64,000 nt of DNA from Tethya wilhelma (GCA_964030475.1 CAXIPT010000009.1:716380-780379); one strand, 5' to 3'; counted from the stretch's first letter, positions 1 to 11,877 are shown. Notes: generated from the sequence alone by a model not told the origin. Numbers and translations: made by a program.

Positions 1-28
1 AGAGACTTGGTGTTTGCTAGTTTGATCT

Positions 29-74
<46 letters not shown>

Positions 75-99
75 ACTGTATGTGTGTGTGTGTGTATAC

Positions 100-133
<34 letters not shown>

Positions 134-505
134 TTAGTAATATTCAATGAAGGTGTATATATATATACTACACACAATGCCCTGGATTTGTCATATCAAA
201 CATAATATTGTTGTGATTGTGTGTGTGTTTTTGTAAGGAAGTTGTACTGGTGGATGTGCATGAAATGGCATACATGTGGCTTTGTTTAGACTTGCTCAAT
301 GGACTGTGGCACTGATATCTGGTTTAGGCGGCCCTAGGTCTTGATAAAGAGTGTACTATGCAGCAATAAAATTTTAAAAAACTAACATGTTTTCATATAC
401 TGTTATTGTTGAGTGTTACACTTGAGATTCAAGTTGTGGATAAGATTGTTCAGCTTCAGTTGACGTGAATGGGAATGAATAACGTAATGTGTACACTTGT
501 GTGTC

Positions 506-543
<38 letters not shown>

Positions 544-574
544 CTGTAGGAAGCAATGCAATATTAGCTAGTGG

Positions 575-622
<48 letters not shown>

Positions 623-704
623 ATGGTACAAATTGCCAACATGGCACACAAAGTGATGTGGCTATACAACACACACAAACACACACAGCTACGAGTGTAC
701 CCAG
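1..704. other. SMC4 intron or upstream sequence, microsatellite-rich
   Basis: No exon could be supported here. The stretch is dominated by (GT)n and (CA)n tracts, roughly at 33-71, 83-130, 510-540 and 576-621. The ATP-binding head (Walker A) and first coiled-coil exons of SMC4 must lie before the window, because the first exon I can join to the gene starts at 705. Confidence 0.6.
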
Positions 705-2318
705 CATGAAACTAAAGCTTTGGAGAGAAAAGAAGAGTTGGATGGTCAAGTGAATGAACTCCAGACTGCTCTCAAAGAGCACACAGGTGAGAGAGAAGGA
801 ATCAGCACTTCTCATCGTGAAGATACGTAAAACAGCTTGGAATCTCCAAAATCAGTTTTCATACTATAGACATTCATTGCTGTGTAGTTGGTTGTAGTCA
901 AATTTGTTGAGCATACAATAGCACTTGATTGTAATAAAATCACAGAATGTTTCGGTTTGTGGACCTTCTTCAGCTGTTCTGAGCACAAAATGAGAAACAG
1001 GGAAGAAGAAGGTCCACGGACCGAAACGTTCTGTGATTTTATTACAATCGAGTGCTATTGTATGCTCAACAAATTTGACTACATCAGTTTTCATGTTGTC
1101 AGTCTAGTTGTAGTCTACGTAGACAGTGTTCAGGTCTCCACACTCCTTGTACTTCTCATCAATGGAGAGATTCAGCACATGATGCTTAGAATGCTTAGCA
1201 GTTGATAACATGGAAATTGATATGTCAATCAGCTGCAAGTGATAACTCGAAACAGCCTAGATGCTGTGTGGATGATCTAGTAGCTAAGTAGTCTACACAC
1301 ACACACACCATTCCAGTGGGCAAGAGAGAGAAAACTAAAGAGCAAAAGAAACAGTTTACTGCCTACGAGAAACTTGGAGAACAAGATGAGCATTGCAGAG
1401 AACAGATGGCATCGTGTGAAACCCGAGATGTTAGAGCACGTCAGGTAAGAGATCTGTCTCTCTCTTTAAAATTTAAAAACAAATGAAAAATGAAATTGTT
1501 CAAAAGCTCCAAATATACCTTGTAAGGAGCTGACATGATTCAATTTCAAGAGTGAGTTGATCTTGTTTGCAGATTCTGTTGACATTGTTAAGTACGTTGC
1601 TGTGAAGTGTGTGACATTGTGTGCTTCAATTCTGTTTGTTCTCTAATAGAGGTTTTGTTGCCATGGTGCACAAGTGTAATGTAGTTGTTTGTATAAATAT
1701 AATTGGTCTTGGTATGTGCTTGTTTGTAATATTATTGTACTTTTATCGTCTAAGAAATTTTCCATCTGTAGTAGTTTTTCTGTCAGTCTCAAATTACAAA
1801 ACATTCTACGCATGCAAGCATACACCGTTCTGTCTTGATTCCTCTCTCAAGCTATTTCAAGTATTTCTCCAAATGCTGCCTACTCTACAAGCATATTTGC
1901 CACACAAGCACCCTTCATCCAAGTCTTATTTGCCATGGTTCTTTTCATCTTGTACAAAAACTCAGCATTGGCCCATACTTGACTTGACTGACTCTATTGG
2001 TTGCTAAACATCCAACGGCTTCTTGCTACTAATTGCAACAAAAGTCCCAGATGTTGCTCCAAATTAGCCCGCCTGTTTGTTAGACATGCTTCACTGGCAC
2101 ATTCCTCAGCTAACAGCCTGGTGATTATGTTTAGCTGTTTGTATTGTATTGATTGTACCTCTCCTAGTAACCATGTGTGTGTGTGTAGTCTCGTTGTTAT
2201 GGCTACATTTGGAGTGTAATGTGTCCTATTGAATAATTCATGAATTAAGTATCTTTTTGATTTTTTTTTTTTTCTTCCTTTTTTTGGGGATAAAATTGAT
2301 TATTGTGGTTATCCTTCA

Positions 2319-2351
<33 letters not shown>

Positions 2352-2370
2352 ACGNNNNNNNNNNNNNNNN

Positions 2371-2422
<52 letters not shown>

Positions 2423-4472
2423 CAATAGGATCTGAAGAACACTAAAACTGCTCTCAAAAAGACTTCCAAGAACCTAGAGAAAGAGAGAGAGAAGCTGGAA
2501 GAGTTGAAAGCTGCTCCTGAAAAGCATCGAAAAGAAATCAGCAATCTGGAAAAGAAGTTGACCATTTTGGAAGTAAGTATAAATGCTTGCTAGTCAAACT
2601 TCACAAAGATTATCTTACATCTATGCATGTTGAATTTCAAGTCAACCAGCTTAGAGATCTTATTGCTTGTGAAATGGGGTAATCCTGCGTGCTTGTGTGT
2701 TTGTACATCATAACTTGCGCTTGTCACTATCGTGTTTTGTGGTTTGTCATTTACCTAGCTTCCATCGAATGCCTTGCCTTGCTGTAGCTTTGGTTAGTTC
2801 GCCAAAACCTCAGGTGTTTTTTTTTTGTCAAAGGATGAAACTGCATGTTTTGTTGTCCATAGAGTATTGTACATCCTTGTAGAACATTACATACATGGAC
2901 ATGGAATGGTACTAGCTTGAGTACCACTCTAGCTGTTGTGTAAACTGACAAGTTGGAGATCATGTCCTTTCTCTGCTAACAACTGCCATTCTATCACCAA
3001 CCTTCTGGTTGACAAGAAGGGTTACAAACTAACTTGTAAGCCTTCATGCTTTAGCCTCGTGCCCAGGCTCCTCCTTTGCATTCCTTTGAAAATAAGCAAG
3101 TACTCGCGAGGGAGGAGCCTGGGAATGAGGCTATTCATCCCTATCTCTGTTGACAACATTGTGGTCTCCTACCACCCTCTAGTGGACAAAATTTATATAA
3201 GAGTTGAGTTACAAACTGGCTTGTCATTCATTATCCTTCTCTGCCTTTTAGAGAAGAAAAGATGAAGAAGAAACCAAGCTCTCAGAAGTTATGGAGAGTA
3301 AGTTTCTTTGGCCTCCTTTCCTTTCTACTTTGTGTTGTCTTTTCTTAGTTGGAAGGCACTAAGAGTTAGTCTAGATACAATTGAAAGTGTGTGTGTGTGA
3401 TAATTGTTGTTCTAGACAACATATTTATGTAGCCTGTACATTTTGTGTGTATGTGTGTGTGTGTGTGTGTGTAGGTTTGAAGACAGCTACTCAAGGACTT
3501 CAAGTTGAAAAGGAAGTACGTACAAGTGGTTTGTTTCAGATCACTACAACACATTAGTGGTGTAACACAATACATTAATTTTGTATTCACAATACTTATA
3601 CAGCTGTATACAGTACATAGCCTCATTCCCAGGCCCCTCCCACCATTGTAACACTACAAGGGGGTGTGGCCTGTGTACGAGGCTAACTTATACTAACTAC
3701 ATATGCGTATACATTCACACATATGCTCCTCCAACTCACAGGCCTTAGAGTTGAAATTAGTCGACTTGAACCAAACTGTGAACGAAGCCAAATCCAAGGT
3801 ATTCACTAAATGTACCTCCTAGTTATACAGGATGTTGAAACGTCATTAGCCATGCAACTTTTGTTTGAAATAATACAGTTTCAGTTCTTTGTATTGTAGA
3901 TGTAGTAGCTAGGTCAGCTGTGTGTGTTGCATTCCACAAGTAGCTGACATGACCGTCTAAAAGTCTTATGAAATATGATGTAATGGGCCCGAGTGGTGTT
4001 ATGTAATCTTTGGAGCATTTGTTCATCCATCTATTCATCAAGGGAAAGTTATAAGGATGAAAAATGCTACCCTGATGAGCTGAAGTGAACATGATCACAC
4101 AACATGGCTACTTGTGGGGATTAACTAATACACACACACATACGCACACGCATGGCTGCTGTATGTTAGTATAGCATGGATCAATTTACTCTCTGACTTA
4201 CTGTCAGGAAGTGACTGTTCCAGCCTCATTTGTGTATGACCTGGAAAGAAGCATGGCTAGTCACAATGGATCCATGAAGTCAGTGTGTTTGTGCTTGTGG
4301 AGTAATTACAAAGAAAACCACCCATTTTATCTCCACCCACACATGTACACTGCTGTACTTCCATAGCGTATGGTGTGGAAGTTTAGTGAGATAACCCGAC
4401 CACATTATAGCCATTGCAACAAAGTGTTTGTGTGTATGTGGTGTAAGTATGTGGTCAGCGGCGTTCTCTCTC

Positions 4473-4534
<62 letters not shown>

Positions 4535-7500
4535 GCTTGACGTGGCACAGGTTGAAATTGATCTCTACCGTGAACAGTTCACCAGTAAAGAGAAACAACT
4601 TGAAGAAGCCAAAAAGAATCTTGCTACCATTAAGAGTAGCATCAAAGATAAGAAAGGGTAAGATATCGTAAAAAGAGGCTCTTTGTGTGACTGATGATGG
4701 GAAAGTTTAGTGCCTTTAAAAAGTACATAAAGCTCTAAACTTTCATGGCACAAAAAGTTTGTGAAAAGCATGTCTGTGAAATCTATCATTACTTTCCAAT
4801 AGGCCTTCTATCCATTCTACAAAATGGTCATTTAAATCTGTTTTCTGGACATCATGTCTAATTTTTGTGCAAAAACATTGTGCCACAATGATTTGGAGCT
4901 ATACAGTATTGTACAATTATTGTACAAAAAATTATGCTAATAATTTTTCCCGCTCCTTGGCAGGTAATTTTATATTGCTTGTACCCCTTTCAGTGAACTA
5001 ACTCAGGTGCAGTCCACACTCCTCCCAGCCAAGAGAAGAGACCTCGATAAAACTGACTCGGAGTTAAAAGTCGTTCGAGAGAGAGCGGAAAAGCTGAGTC
5101 AGCAAGCTAGAAGTGGGCGTGTACAGGTAGAGGAGGCACGTAGTTCCCTCCAGGCCCATCGGAGTCAAGGGCGTGTCCTGGGGAGCCTCTTGGAACAGAA
5201 GGAGCAGGGGACCCTACCAGGGATACATGGAAGACTGGTATGTGTGGAGAGGTTCATGTCATAACTATTGATGTGTTAAGTTTGAGGTTTTTGCTATGAC
5301 GACCATTTCCAGAATATTAAACAAGTGAAAACTTATACAGAGAAAAGTTCCCAATCTACCGTATAGCCAGAAATATTGACGGTCAAAAAATTTGACAGTT
5401 TGCTCCGCAGAACGTAAAATAAAAATATTGACGATTTTAAATTTGACGATTTGCGCGTGCGCATAATACATTCATATGCGGCGCCCAAAATATTGGCAGA
5501 TTTAAATTTGACGATTTGGACTTTGACCGTCAAACCGTCAAATTAAAATCTCCGTCAATATTTCCGGCTATACGGTATGTCGTATTACAATATAGTGAGA
5601 AAGTTTGCGGGGGTTAACTTTTGCAGTTTTTGCAGGTTCCGTACATAATGTCATTATTAGTTTTTTTTTTTCCTATTATTATACTTAAGGGAAAATTTAG
5701 TGACAATAGTGATGTGTACTAAATTTTCCCTATAGTATTTGGGAAGCATTATAATGGCCTGTCACTAAAGTTCTCCTATAGTACCTGGGGGTGACGTTAG
5801 TGACAGCAAGCACTAAATTTCTCCTATAGTAGTTGAGGAAAGTTGAGCAAAAAATCTAGTGCCTAGTGTCACTGTATACTGTGTACTGTATACTGTATAC
5901 TGGCCAAATACTATAGGGAAAATTTAGTGCACATCACTAAATTTTCCCTATCACACTAAAGGAAAAATTTAGTGCATGTCACTAAAAATCCCCTATAATA
6001 TATAGGAAAAATCTAGTGCCTAGTGTCACTAAATTTTCCCTTAAGTATATAGGAAAAAAAAACATTAATGACATTTTATCCATACCCAATGTGATCATGA
6101 TTCATCAAATTTTTATCCTCGAAATTTTCCGTAATGTATTATATGTATTGGCTTGCACAGCTTATCTGACCGCAAATAGAGAAATCCACAAAAGTTTGAC
6201 ACCACAAAACTTTTCCACTATACGGTATAATTATTATAATTCATTTTTTCAGGGTGATCTTGGTGCTATAGATGAAAAGTATGACATCGCCATTAGCACT
6301 GCATGTGGTCCTCTCGATCACATTGTGGTCGATACCATGGATACAGCTGTGAAGTGTGTGGAGTTCCTGCGGACCAATGACGTTGGTGTGGCAACATTTC
6401 TCAGTCTGGACAAAATTGAACACCTCAGGAAGAAATCAGCGTCGAAAATCACCGCGTAAGACCTCTTGGAAGGAATAAAGTCAAACCTCAATATTTTATT
6501 GTCTTCATTTCTTTTTTTTTTTTTTTCTCCATTTCTTTCAGTCCAGAGAATGTACCTAGGTTGTACAATCTTGTTCGTCCAAAGAGTGATCTGTTTTCAA
6601 CAGCATTCTACTTTGCACTGAGGGATACTCTAGTGGCCGACTCACTGGACCAAGCCACCAGGATAGGTCTCCAGGTATCACAGAAAGAAGGAGAGAGAGA
6701 GAGAGAGAGAGTAACACCATTAATTTTTTTTGTTTTCTAATGCTCTCCAAGGACTCTGAGTAAGGGGAGAGTATGATTGACTAAAATGTTTTGATGATGA
6801 AATCCTTGCAGGGTAGGACAAGACACAGAGTGGTGACACTTGAAGGGCAGCTCATTGATGTGGCAGGTATGGTGTGAGATATGGTGACTAGCTGCATGAT
6901 GGATCTCTGTCTCTCACATATACTCATCCACCATTCTAAAATTTCAGACGATCCATTCTCTGTTTTTATCAGTCAATTCCCATAATCCCATTTCTACATT
7001 CTCCATACCTGTAAAACACCAAACCTCTTCATTGTGGTAGCACTCCTTGTGCTGCAGAAGAGTCCCCATTTTCCCATTCTCTATTTCCAATTTCTCCATT
7101 CCCATAGTCCCATTTCTACATTCTCCATTCCCACCATACAGGCACCATGAGCGGTGGTGGCAACAAGCCTCTCAAGGGTCGGATGTCTTCCAAACTACTC
7201 TCAGATGTGACACCTCAGCAACTAGCCAAACTCGAGGAACAACTTCAGAGTGATGAAAAGGCTGCAAGGGTGTGTGTTCTGCATGGGTGTATAGCAATAA
7301 CACCACCATAACTCACCCTCACACCCACACAAACTCACAAACTGACACTCACACTTACACTCTCTAGGACTGTACCAGACGCAGAGCTGAATTAGAAGAC
7401 CAGTTCAAGCTACTCAAGAGCGAGATAGCTGTGTTGGAGGACCAGGTGAAGAAGGACGGAAGAGATCTTGAGGTGCTTCAAGTCCAAGAAAAAGGCGTCA

Positions 7501-10500
7501 GCGAACGCTTGAAGGATCTGACCGAACAGTGCAAAGGTCAAAAGATGGACTCATCCCACTTGGCTGGGTTGGAGGAGCAAGTGAAACGCCACGATAAGGA
7601 GCACAAGAAGGCTCTGTCGGCTGCCAACAAGGTCCAGGCTGATGTCCAGAGGTAGGTAAAGTAAAGGAGACTGGACGATTCATATCATTACATCAGCTTC
7701 TTGACTGTATCTCTTATTGAAGTGTATAAGTAATGTAGTCTTGTACCCAGGCTCTCCCCTTTGACCTTTCACTTACCATTATTACAGTATACAGTATATT
7801 TTATATGGTACACAGTATACGGTATACTGTTTACTGTTTACTGTTCTGTATCACTACATTAGTGAAAGATCAAAGGGGAGAGCCTGGGTACAAGGTTATT
7901 ATAATAATAAGTAATGCAGCTCTTGGCATGGACTAGTTATTAATTAGATTTGAAAGATAATTAATACATGTATTTGGCTAGCAGTATACGTTATTGTATG
8001 TCTTATTGAAGTGTATAAGTATCGTGGCTATGTATTTATGTGTGCAGACTACATGACCAGATCATGGAAGTAAGTGGCGGTCGTATGCAACAACAACAAG
8101 CACAGGTGGACGCAGTCCGCAAAGACATTGATCAAACTAATGCTGCTATCACAAAAGCCAATGTTGCTATCAAGACAGCAGAGAGGTGAGATAGTTTAAG
8201 GTTGTTTTAAAATGCTACGTTTATAAGGATCAGTGTGATTATCGTAATGGTGTTGTGTGTGCGTGTGTATGTGTAGAAATACAAAGAAGTGTGAAGGTAA
8301 GATTACGTCACTAGAAAAAGAACTGCAAGAGACGGAGACAAAGAGGGAGAGTTTGAAAGAGGAGCTAACAGCTCTTGAAGAGGAGGCCAAAGAAGTCATC
8401 CAACGACAAGAAGAACTGAGAGTCAGTGACTATCAATGTACTAAGCTGCTCGCAGCATTACAATGAGTTACCATATTATTAATAGCAGGAAATTTTCACA
8501 GTTTAAATTTTCACGGAACATTGATCATGACAAACTGGTAGCATTATTACAAGCGCACATGTTTAAAGTTTCGCATTTCTTTTTCGCAATCAGATCGTGA
8601 CTGTAAAAATCGCAAAAATTTGAACCCTGCGAAAATTTCCCGCTATACAGTATTATCGGCCTTCAGCTAGGCAGAGATTTGAGTCTCAATTTATGCATAC
8701 ATGAATTGCAATTAACAGGAGAAGGTCAAAGAGTATGAAGGGGTACTTCAGCAGCTCAAACAAGAAATGGAGGCCATAGAAGCTGAGGAAGCATCTGTGC
8801 AGAGCAAACTAATGGACGCCAAACATGAGCTGGAAAAGTATGCATTGAAACTGAAAGAGAACCAACAGAAGATACGCCATTTTCAAAATGAGGTATACTG
8901 CAAATAAATGCTGACTTAGGATATTTTGTGATATACTTAAATAGGAAAACAACCATATAATAATGGTGCACATTAATTTTCATGTGAATCCTATAGATCA
9001 AGAAGCTGAACCTTAGTGAAGAAGAGAGCAGAGAATTGACCGAGGATCAGCTAGCCGGTCTAGACAAACAATCTGTGGAGTATGAGATCACTGTGCTTGA
9101 AGAGAGACTCAAGCAAATGACGCCCAACATGGCCTCCATCGAAGAATACAAGAAAAAGGTGTGAATTGAATTGGATTGAGCTGATTTTATTTGTGAGAAA
9201 AGGGTTGAACAGAAGGTATCATGTACCCATGTGGTAGAACTCCACAATAGAAATTAGAAAGAACTAGAATTAGTTAATGATATTGCAGGGGCTTGGTGCA
9301 CACACACACGCACGCACACACACACACACACACATACACACACATATCCATAGAGTAGTAAGATTAATGTTGAACATATAATTTATGTGAATGACTTTAG
9401 CTTCAATTCCACCTTAAATGTGCTGTAACAATGGTTGCATGCTATGATGTTTCTTTGTAGGATGCGATCCATCAGACTCGTCTCAAGGAGCTGGATGGTA
9501 TCACGAGTGAGAGGAATGGAGCCAGGATGGAGTTTGAGAGTCTTAGGAAGCGACGACTAGACGAATTCATGGCTGGTTTCAGCACCATCACAAACAAACT
9601 CAAGGAAATGTACCAGGTATTGTAAGATAGTTTTAATTGTTTGGTGTATATATGATTTGAAAAATGGTGCAAGTTCCAACTTAATTCTTATGATGTTCTA
9701 GCCTAGCCTCAAAATCTTACATTTTATGATTGGGAATATCTCAGCCTAGGAAGGTCGTATAACGATGGGACTTGCACCATTGCAATCAGCTTGAAAATAT
9801 TTTTCAAACAGTATAGTTTAATTGAAAAGTTGGAAAATGTCCATTTTTTGAAAAAAATCGCACTCGACCATGGGCTATATAGTTCATGGTTTTGAAGGAT
9901 TTTGGCAAAAATTTAAATATAGGATTAAACCATATCATTTGAAAGATCTCTTGGAGCTGATTACAATGGTACAAGTTCCAGCTTCTTATGATGTTCCTAG
10001 ATGAAGATATTAGTGTTTCCGAAAGTAAAATCTTAGATTTTATGATCAAGAATATCTCAGCCTTGGAAGGTGGTATAATGATGGGACTTGCACCATTGCA
10101 ATCAGCTTGAAAATATCTTTTAAACAGTATAGTTTAATTGAAAAGTTGGAAAATGTCCATTTTTTGAAAAAAATCGCACTCGACCATGGGCTATAGTTCA
10201 TGATTTTTAACAATTTGGTCAAAAATGCTAATATAAAATTAAACTATATCATTTGAAAGATCTCTTTGAGCTGATTACAGTGGTGCAACTCCCAGCTTCT
10301 TATGACTTTTTTGGACTGAGATATGAGTAAGGATTTCTTTCATAAAATCTTAAGCTTGAATATCTCAGTCTATGCAGGCTCCTCCCTTGCGAATATTTCC
10401 TATGATATTTGCGAAGGAGGAGTCTGGGCACGAGGCTATATTATGTGCCATGTTTGAGTTATTATATATAATTGAAAATACACAAGATACATTCCTAGAC

Positions 10501-11434
10501 TGGTTAATATTTTAAGAATCATTTTGAGCTGATAACAATGGTGCAAGTTCCATCCTTATACAATCTTCTTAGGCAACGAGGCTACACATAATATACTTTT
10601 TTTCACTACTTGTATGAACTTCTCTATCTCTATCAGATGATCACACTGGGAGGAGATGCTGAACTAGAGCTAGTGGACAGTCTAGATCCTTTCTCAGAAG
10701 GAATTGTCTTCAGTGTACGTCCTCCAAAGAAGAGCTGGAAAAACATCTCCAATCTGTCCGGGGGAGAAAAGACCCTCAGCTCACTGGCACTGGTGTTTGC
10801 TCTACACCACTACAAGCCTTCTCCTCTCTACGTGATGGATGAGATTGACGCTGCGCTGGACTTCAAGAATGTCTCCATTGTGGCCCATTACATTAAGGTG
10901 TGCCTGACATGTCGACCTGGGTTCGAATCCCAGCTAGATCTTTTTTCAATATAATTATCATTTTCATCACAGTATATAGATTGTTTTAAAATTTGTTGTT
11001 GATCTTAGTAAATGCACAAGCAAAAAATATAGTAATTATGGTGCAAACAAAAAGAAGAGAATTTTATTCACTGTTCTAGCTATTATTATTGCTATGCTAA
11101 GCTCTTTGTGTGTCTCCTTGAATTTGCATTGATATGTATAATAATTTAATATAATATTATGCATACTTGTTATTGTGATCTTCTATTTCCCCCCCAGGAA
11201 CGTACCAAGAATGCTCAGTTCATTATCATTAGTCTCCGTAACAACATGTTTGAACTTGCCGATCGGCTGGTTGGCATCTACAAGACTCACGACACCACCA
11301 AGAGTGTTACCATTGATCCTTACAGGTTAGCCTCAGGCAGTGCTGGTGCCCAACCCACTGCCTCAGGCACTACTGGTGCTCCAAGACTGCAGGATACTGC
11401 CTCAGGTGCTACACTACTGGCTACTGAAGCATAG
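705..11434 (+). CDS. SMC4: SMC4, condensin core ATPase subunit (5' truncated by window)
   Basis: SMC4 pairs with SMC2 as the ATPase core of condensin, which compacts mitotic chromosomes. The window holds 20 exons (705-786, 1317-1444, 2429-2572, 3252-3297, 3475-3515, 3742-3798, 4536-4657, 4994-5237, 6253-6455, 6542-6674, 6812-6866, 7142-7269, 7368-7651, 8048-8185, 8277-8421, 8719-8892, 8997-9158, 9461-9616, 10637-10897, 11198-11434), which join in frame to about 979 residues. The order is: end of the N-terminal coiled coil, hinge (GRLGDLGAIDEKYD, 4994-6674), GTMSGGG segment, C-terminal coiled coil, then the C-terminal head. The head shows the ABC signature NLSGGEKTLSS, Walker B with DEID, D-loop ALD and FIIISLR. 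Spacing and wording match animal SMC4 rather than SMC2. The N-terminal head lies before the window. The C-terminal tail is an unusual Ala/Ser/Gly/Thr-rich extension. The last three exons recur downstream and are probably allelic. The donor after 8421 (GTCAGT) is weak. Confidence 0.93.
851..1094. mobile_element. MITE-like perfect-arm hairpin in an SMC4 intron
   Basis: Bases 894-971 and 1005-1082 are inverted copies, 78 nt each with only about four mismatches, around a 33-nt loop. A 12-base direct repeat, atcagttttcat, flanks the unit at 851-862 and 1083-1094 and may mark a target-site duplication or an older repeat. There is no coding capacity. Short open frames on both strands encode nearly the same peptide because the arms mirror each other. 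Confidence 0.8.
2323..2416 (+). repeat. (GT)n microsatellite interrupted by a 16-base gap
   Basis: A long GT tract just upstream of the SMC4 exon at 2429 contains 16 n at 2355-2370, so its true length is unknown. The tract lies about 12 bases from the acceptor AG and takes the place of the polypyrimidine tract on the coding strand. Confidence 0.9.
3053..3132. mobile_element. Foldback element, CCCAGGCTCCTCC family
   Basis: An 80-bp inverted repeat with 22-bp arms. The left arm (3053-3074) reads agcctcgtgcccaggctcc followed by tcc, and the right arm (3111-3132) is its near-perfect reverse complement. Related copies lie at 3618-3686, 7740-7894, 10375-10437, 12790-12852 and 57099-57178. Confidence 0.8.
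3618..3686. mobile_element. Foldback element, CCCAGGCTCCTCC family (short copy)
   Basis: About 69 bp. The arms begin tagcctcattcccaggcccc and end ggcctgtgtacgaggcta. It lies in the SMC4 intron between exons 3475-3515 and 3742-3798 and is more diverged than the copy at 3053. Confidence 0.65.
4469..4531 (+). repeat. (CT)n microsatellite serving as polypyrimidine tract
   Basis: A long CT tract runs straight into the acceptor TGCAG of the SMC4 exon at 4536, so the repeat itself forms the polypyrimidine tract of that intron. Confidence 0.85.
5357..5577. mobile_element. MITE-like element with TACCGTATAGCC ends
   Basis: A terminal inverted repeat: taccgtatagcc at 5357-5368 is matched by ggctatacggta at 5566-5577. 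Inside the ends, ATATTGACGG/CCGTCAATAT and several AAATTTGACG words repeat in both orientations. It lies in the SMC4 intron 5238-6252 and has no open frame. Confidence 0.8.
5585..6228. mobile_element. Second TATACGGTA-type element, interrupted by another insertion
   Basis: The right end (ccactatacggta, 6216-6228) and the left end (near 5585-5640, atatagtgagaaag) are diverged inverted copies of each other and resemble the neighbouring element at 5357. Its middle is occupied by a different foldback element at 5650-6072. Confidence 0.6.
5650..6072. mobile_element. Foldback element made of repeated AAATTTTCCCTATAGT units
   Basis: Terminal inverted repeats of about 50 bp: gtcattattag, a T-run, then cctattattatacttaaggg on the left, with the reverse complement ending at 6072. 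The interior is a series of short units (ctatagggaaaatttagtg and its complement) separated by 30-60 bases. It contains no coding frame and is inserted into the element at 5585-6228. Confidence 0.75.
7740..7894. mobile_element. Foldback element, CCCAGGCTCTCCCC variant with long arms
   Basis: Two 34-nt arms (7740-7773 and 7861-7894) are reverse complements with a single mismatch. The loop is made of CAGTATAC/GTATACTG words. It lies in the SMC4 intron between 7651 and 8048. It is the best-preserved member of the family seen at 3053, 3618, 10375, 12790 and 57099. Confidence 0.85.
8468..8655. mobile_element. MITE-like element with ATAGCNGGAAATTTT ends
   Basis: The left end (atagcaggaaattttcacag, near 8483) and the right end (gcgaaaatttcccgctatac, ending near 8655) are inverted copies. 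It shares its outer words with the elements at 5357 and 5585 and lies in an SMC4 intron. Confidence 0.65.
9617..10636 (+). repeat. SMC4 intron built from roughly 316-bp tandem repeat units
   Basis: The block containing GATGGGACTTGCACCATT, GAATATCTCAGCCT and AGCTGATTACAATGGT recurs at a spacing of about 316 bases (GATGGGA at 9764 and 10080), with a more diverged partial third unit to about 10580. The same family fills the eIF4G intron at 33781-34440. A foldback element sits at 10375-10437. The allelic copy is 12034-13066. Confidence 0.75.
10375..10437. mobile_element. Foldback element, CCCAGGCTCCTCC family (left end truncated)
   Basis: The inner arms caggctcctcccttgcgaat and its complement are conserved. 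The right end keeps gggcacgaggct, but the matching left end is missing. The allelic copy is 12790-12852. Confidence 0.7.
10917..10933 (+). other. tRNA T-arm-like hairpin with B-box, followed by T6
   Basis: CTGGG-TTCGAAT-CCCAG forms a 5-bp stem with a 7-nt loop and contains the tRNA B-box word GGTTCGAATCC. It is followed by CTAGATC and TTTTTT. It sits 20 bases inside the intron after the SMC4 exon ending at 10897 and recurs at 13347-13363 in the second copy. I cannot fold a full tRNA here because the upstream part is coding exon. It is best read as a tRNA- or SINE-derived fragment. Confidence 0.5.
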
Positions 11435-11720
11435 TGTAATGCTGCATAACATGATGTAACACTTGATTTCTGTTGATTGATTTCCACCATGCATATAATA
11501 CTGATGTAATCTTGCAATGCTGTTGCACTGATCATGATCTAGATTTAACATAGTGTNAGAAAAAGGTGTGAATTGAATTAAATTGAACTGATTTTATTTG
11601 TGAAAAAAGGGTTGAACAGAAGGGATCATGTACCTATGTGAAACAACACCCTAATTGATGGAAATCAGAAAAGAATTAGAATTAGAAATAACTTAATGAT
11701 ATTGCAAGGCCTTGATCACA

Positions 11721-11776
<56 letters not shown>

Positions 11777-11877
11777 CATAGAGTAGTAAAACTAATGCAA
11801 TTTTGTGTGAATGGCTCTAGCATTATCTTCACCTTTGTGCTGTAAAAATGGTTGCATGCTATGATGTTTCTTTGTAG

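Noticed and set aside
864..1205. Open frames on both strands encoding VKFVEHTIALDCNKIT-like peptides
   Set aside because: They are mirror readings of the arms of one hairpin element, with no start context or family match.
1621..2007. 128-residue + strand frame in the SMC4 intron
   Set aside because: Phe/Leu/Cys-rich translation of T-rich intron, with no SMC4 similarity and no splice sites joining it to the flanking exons.
5357..6228. A CRISPR-like array because of regularly spaced repeats
   Set aside because: Units are inverted as well as direct, spacing is irregular, and the context is a eukaryotic intron.
10917..10933. A tRNA gene
   Set aside because: Only the T-arm and a T-run are present. 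The acceptor partner, D-arm and anticodon arm cannot be found because upstream sequence is SMC4 exon.
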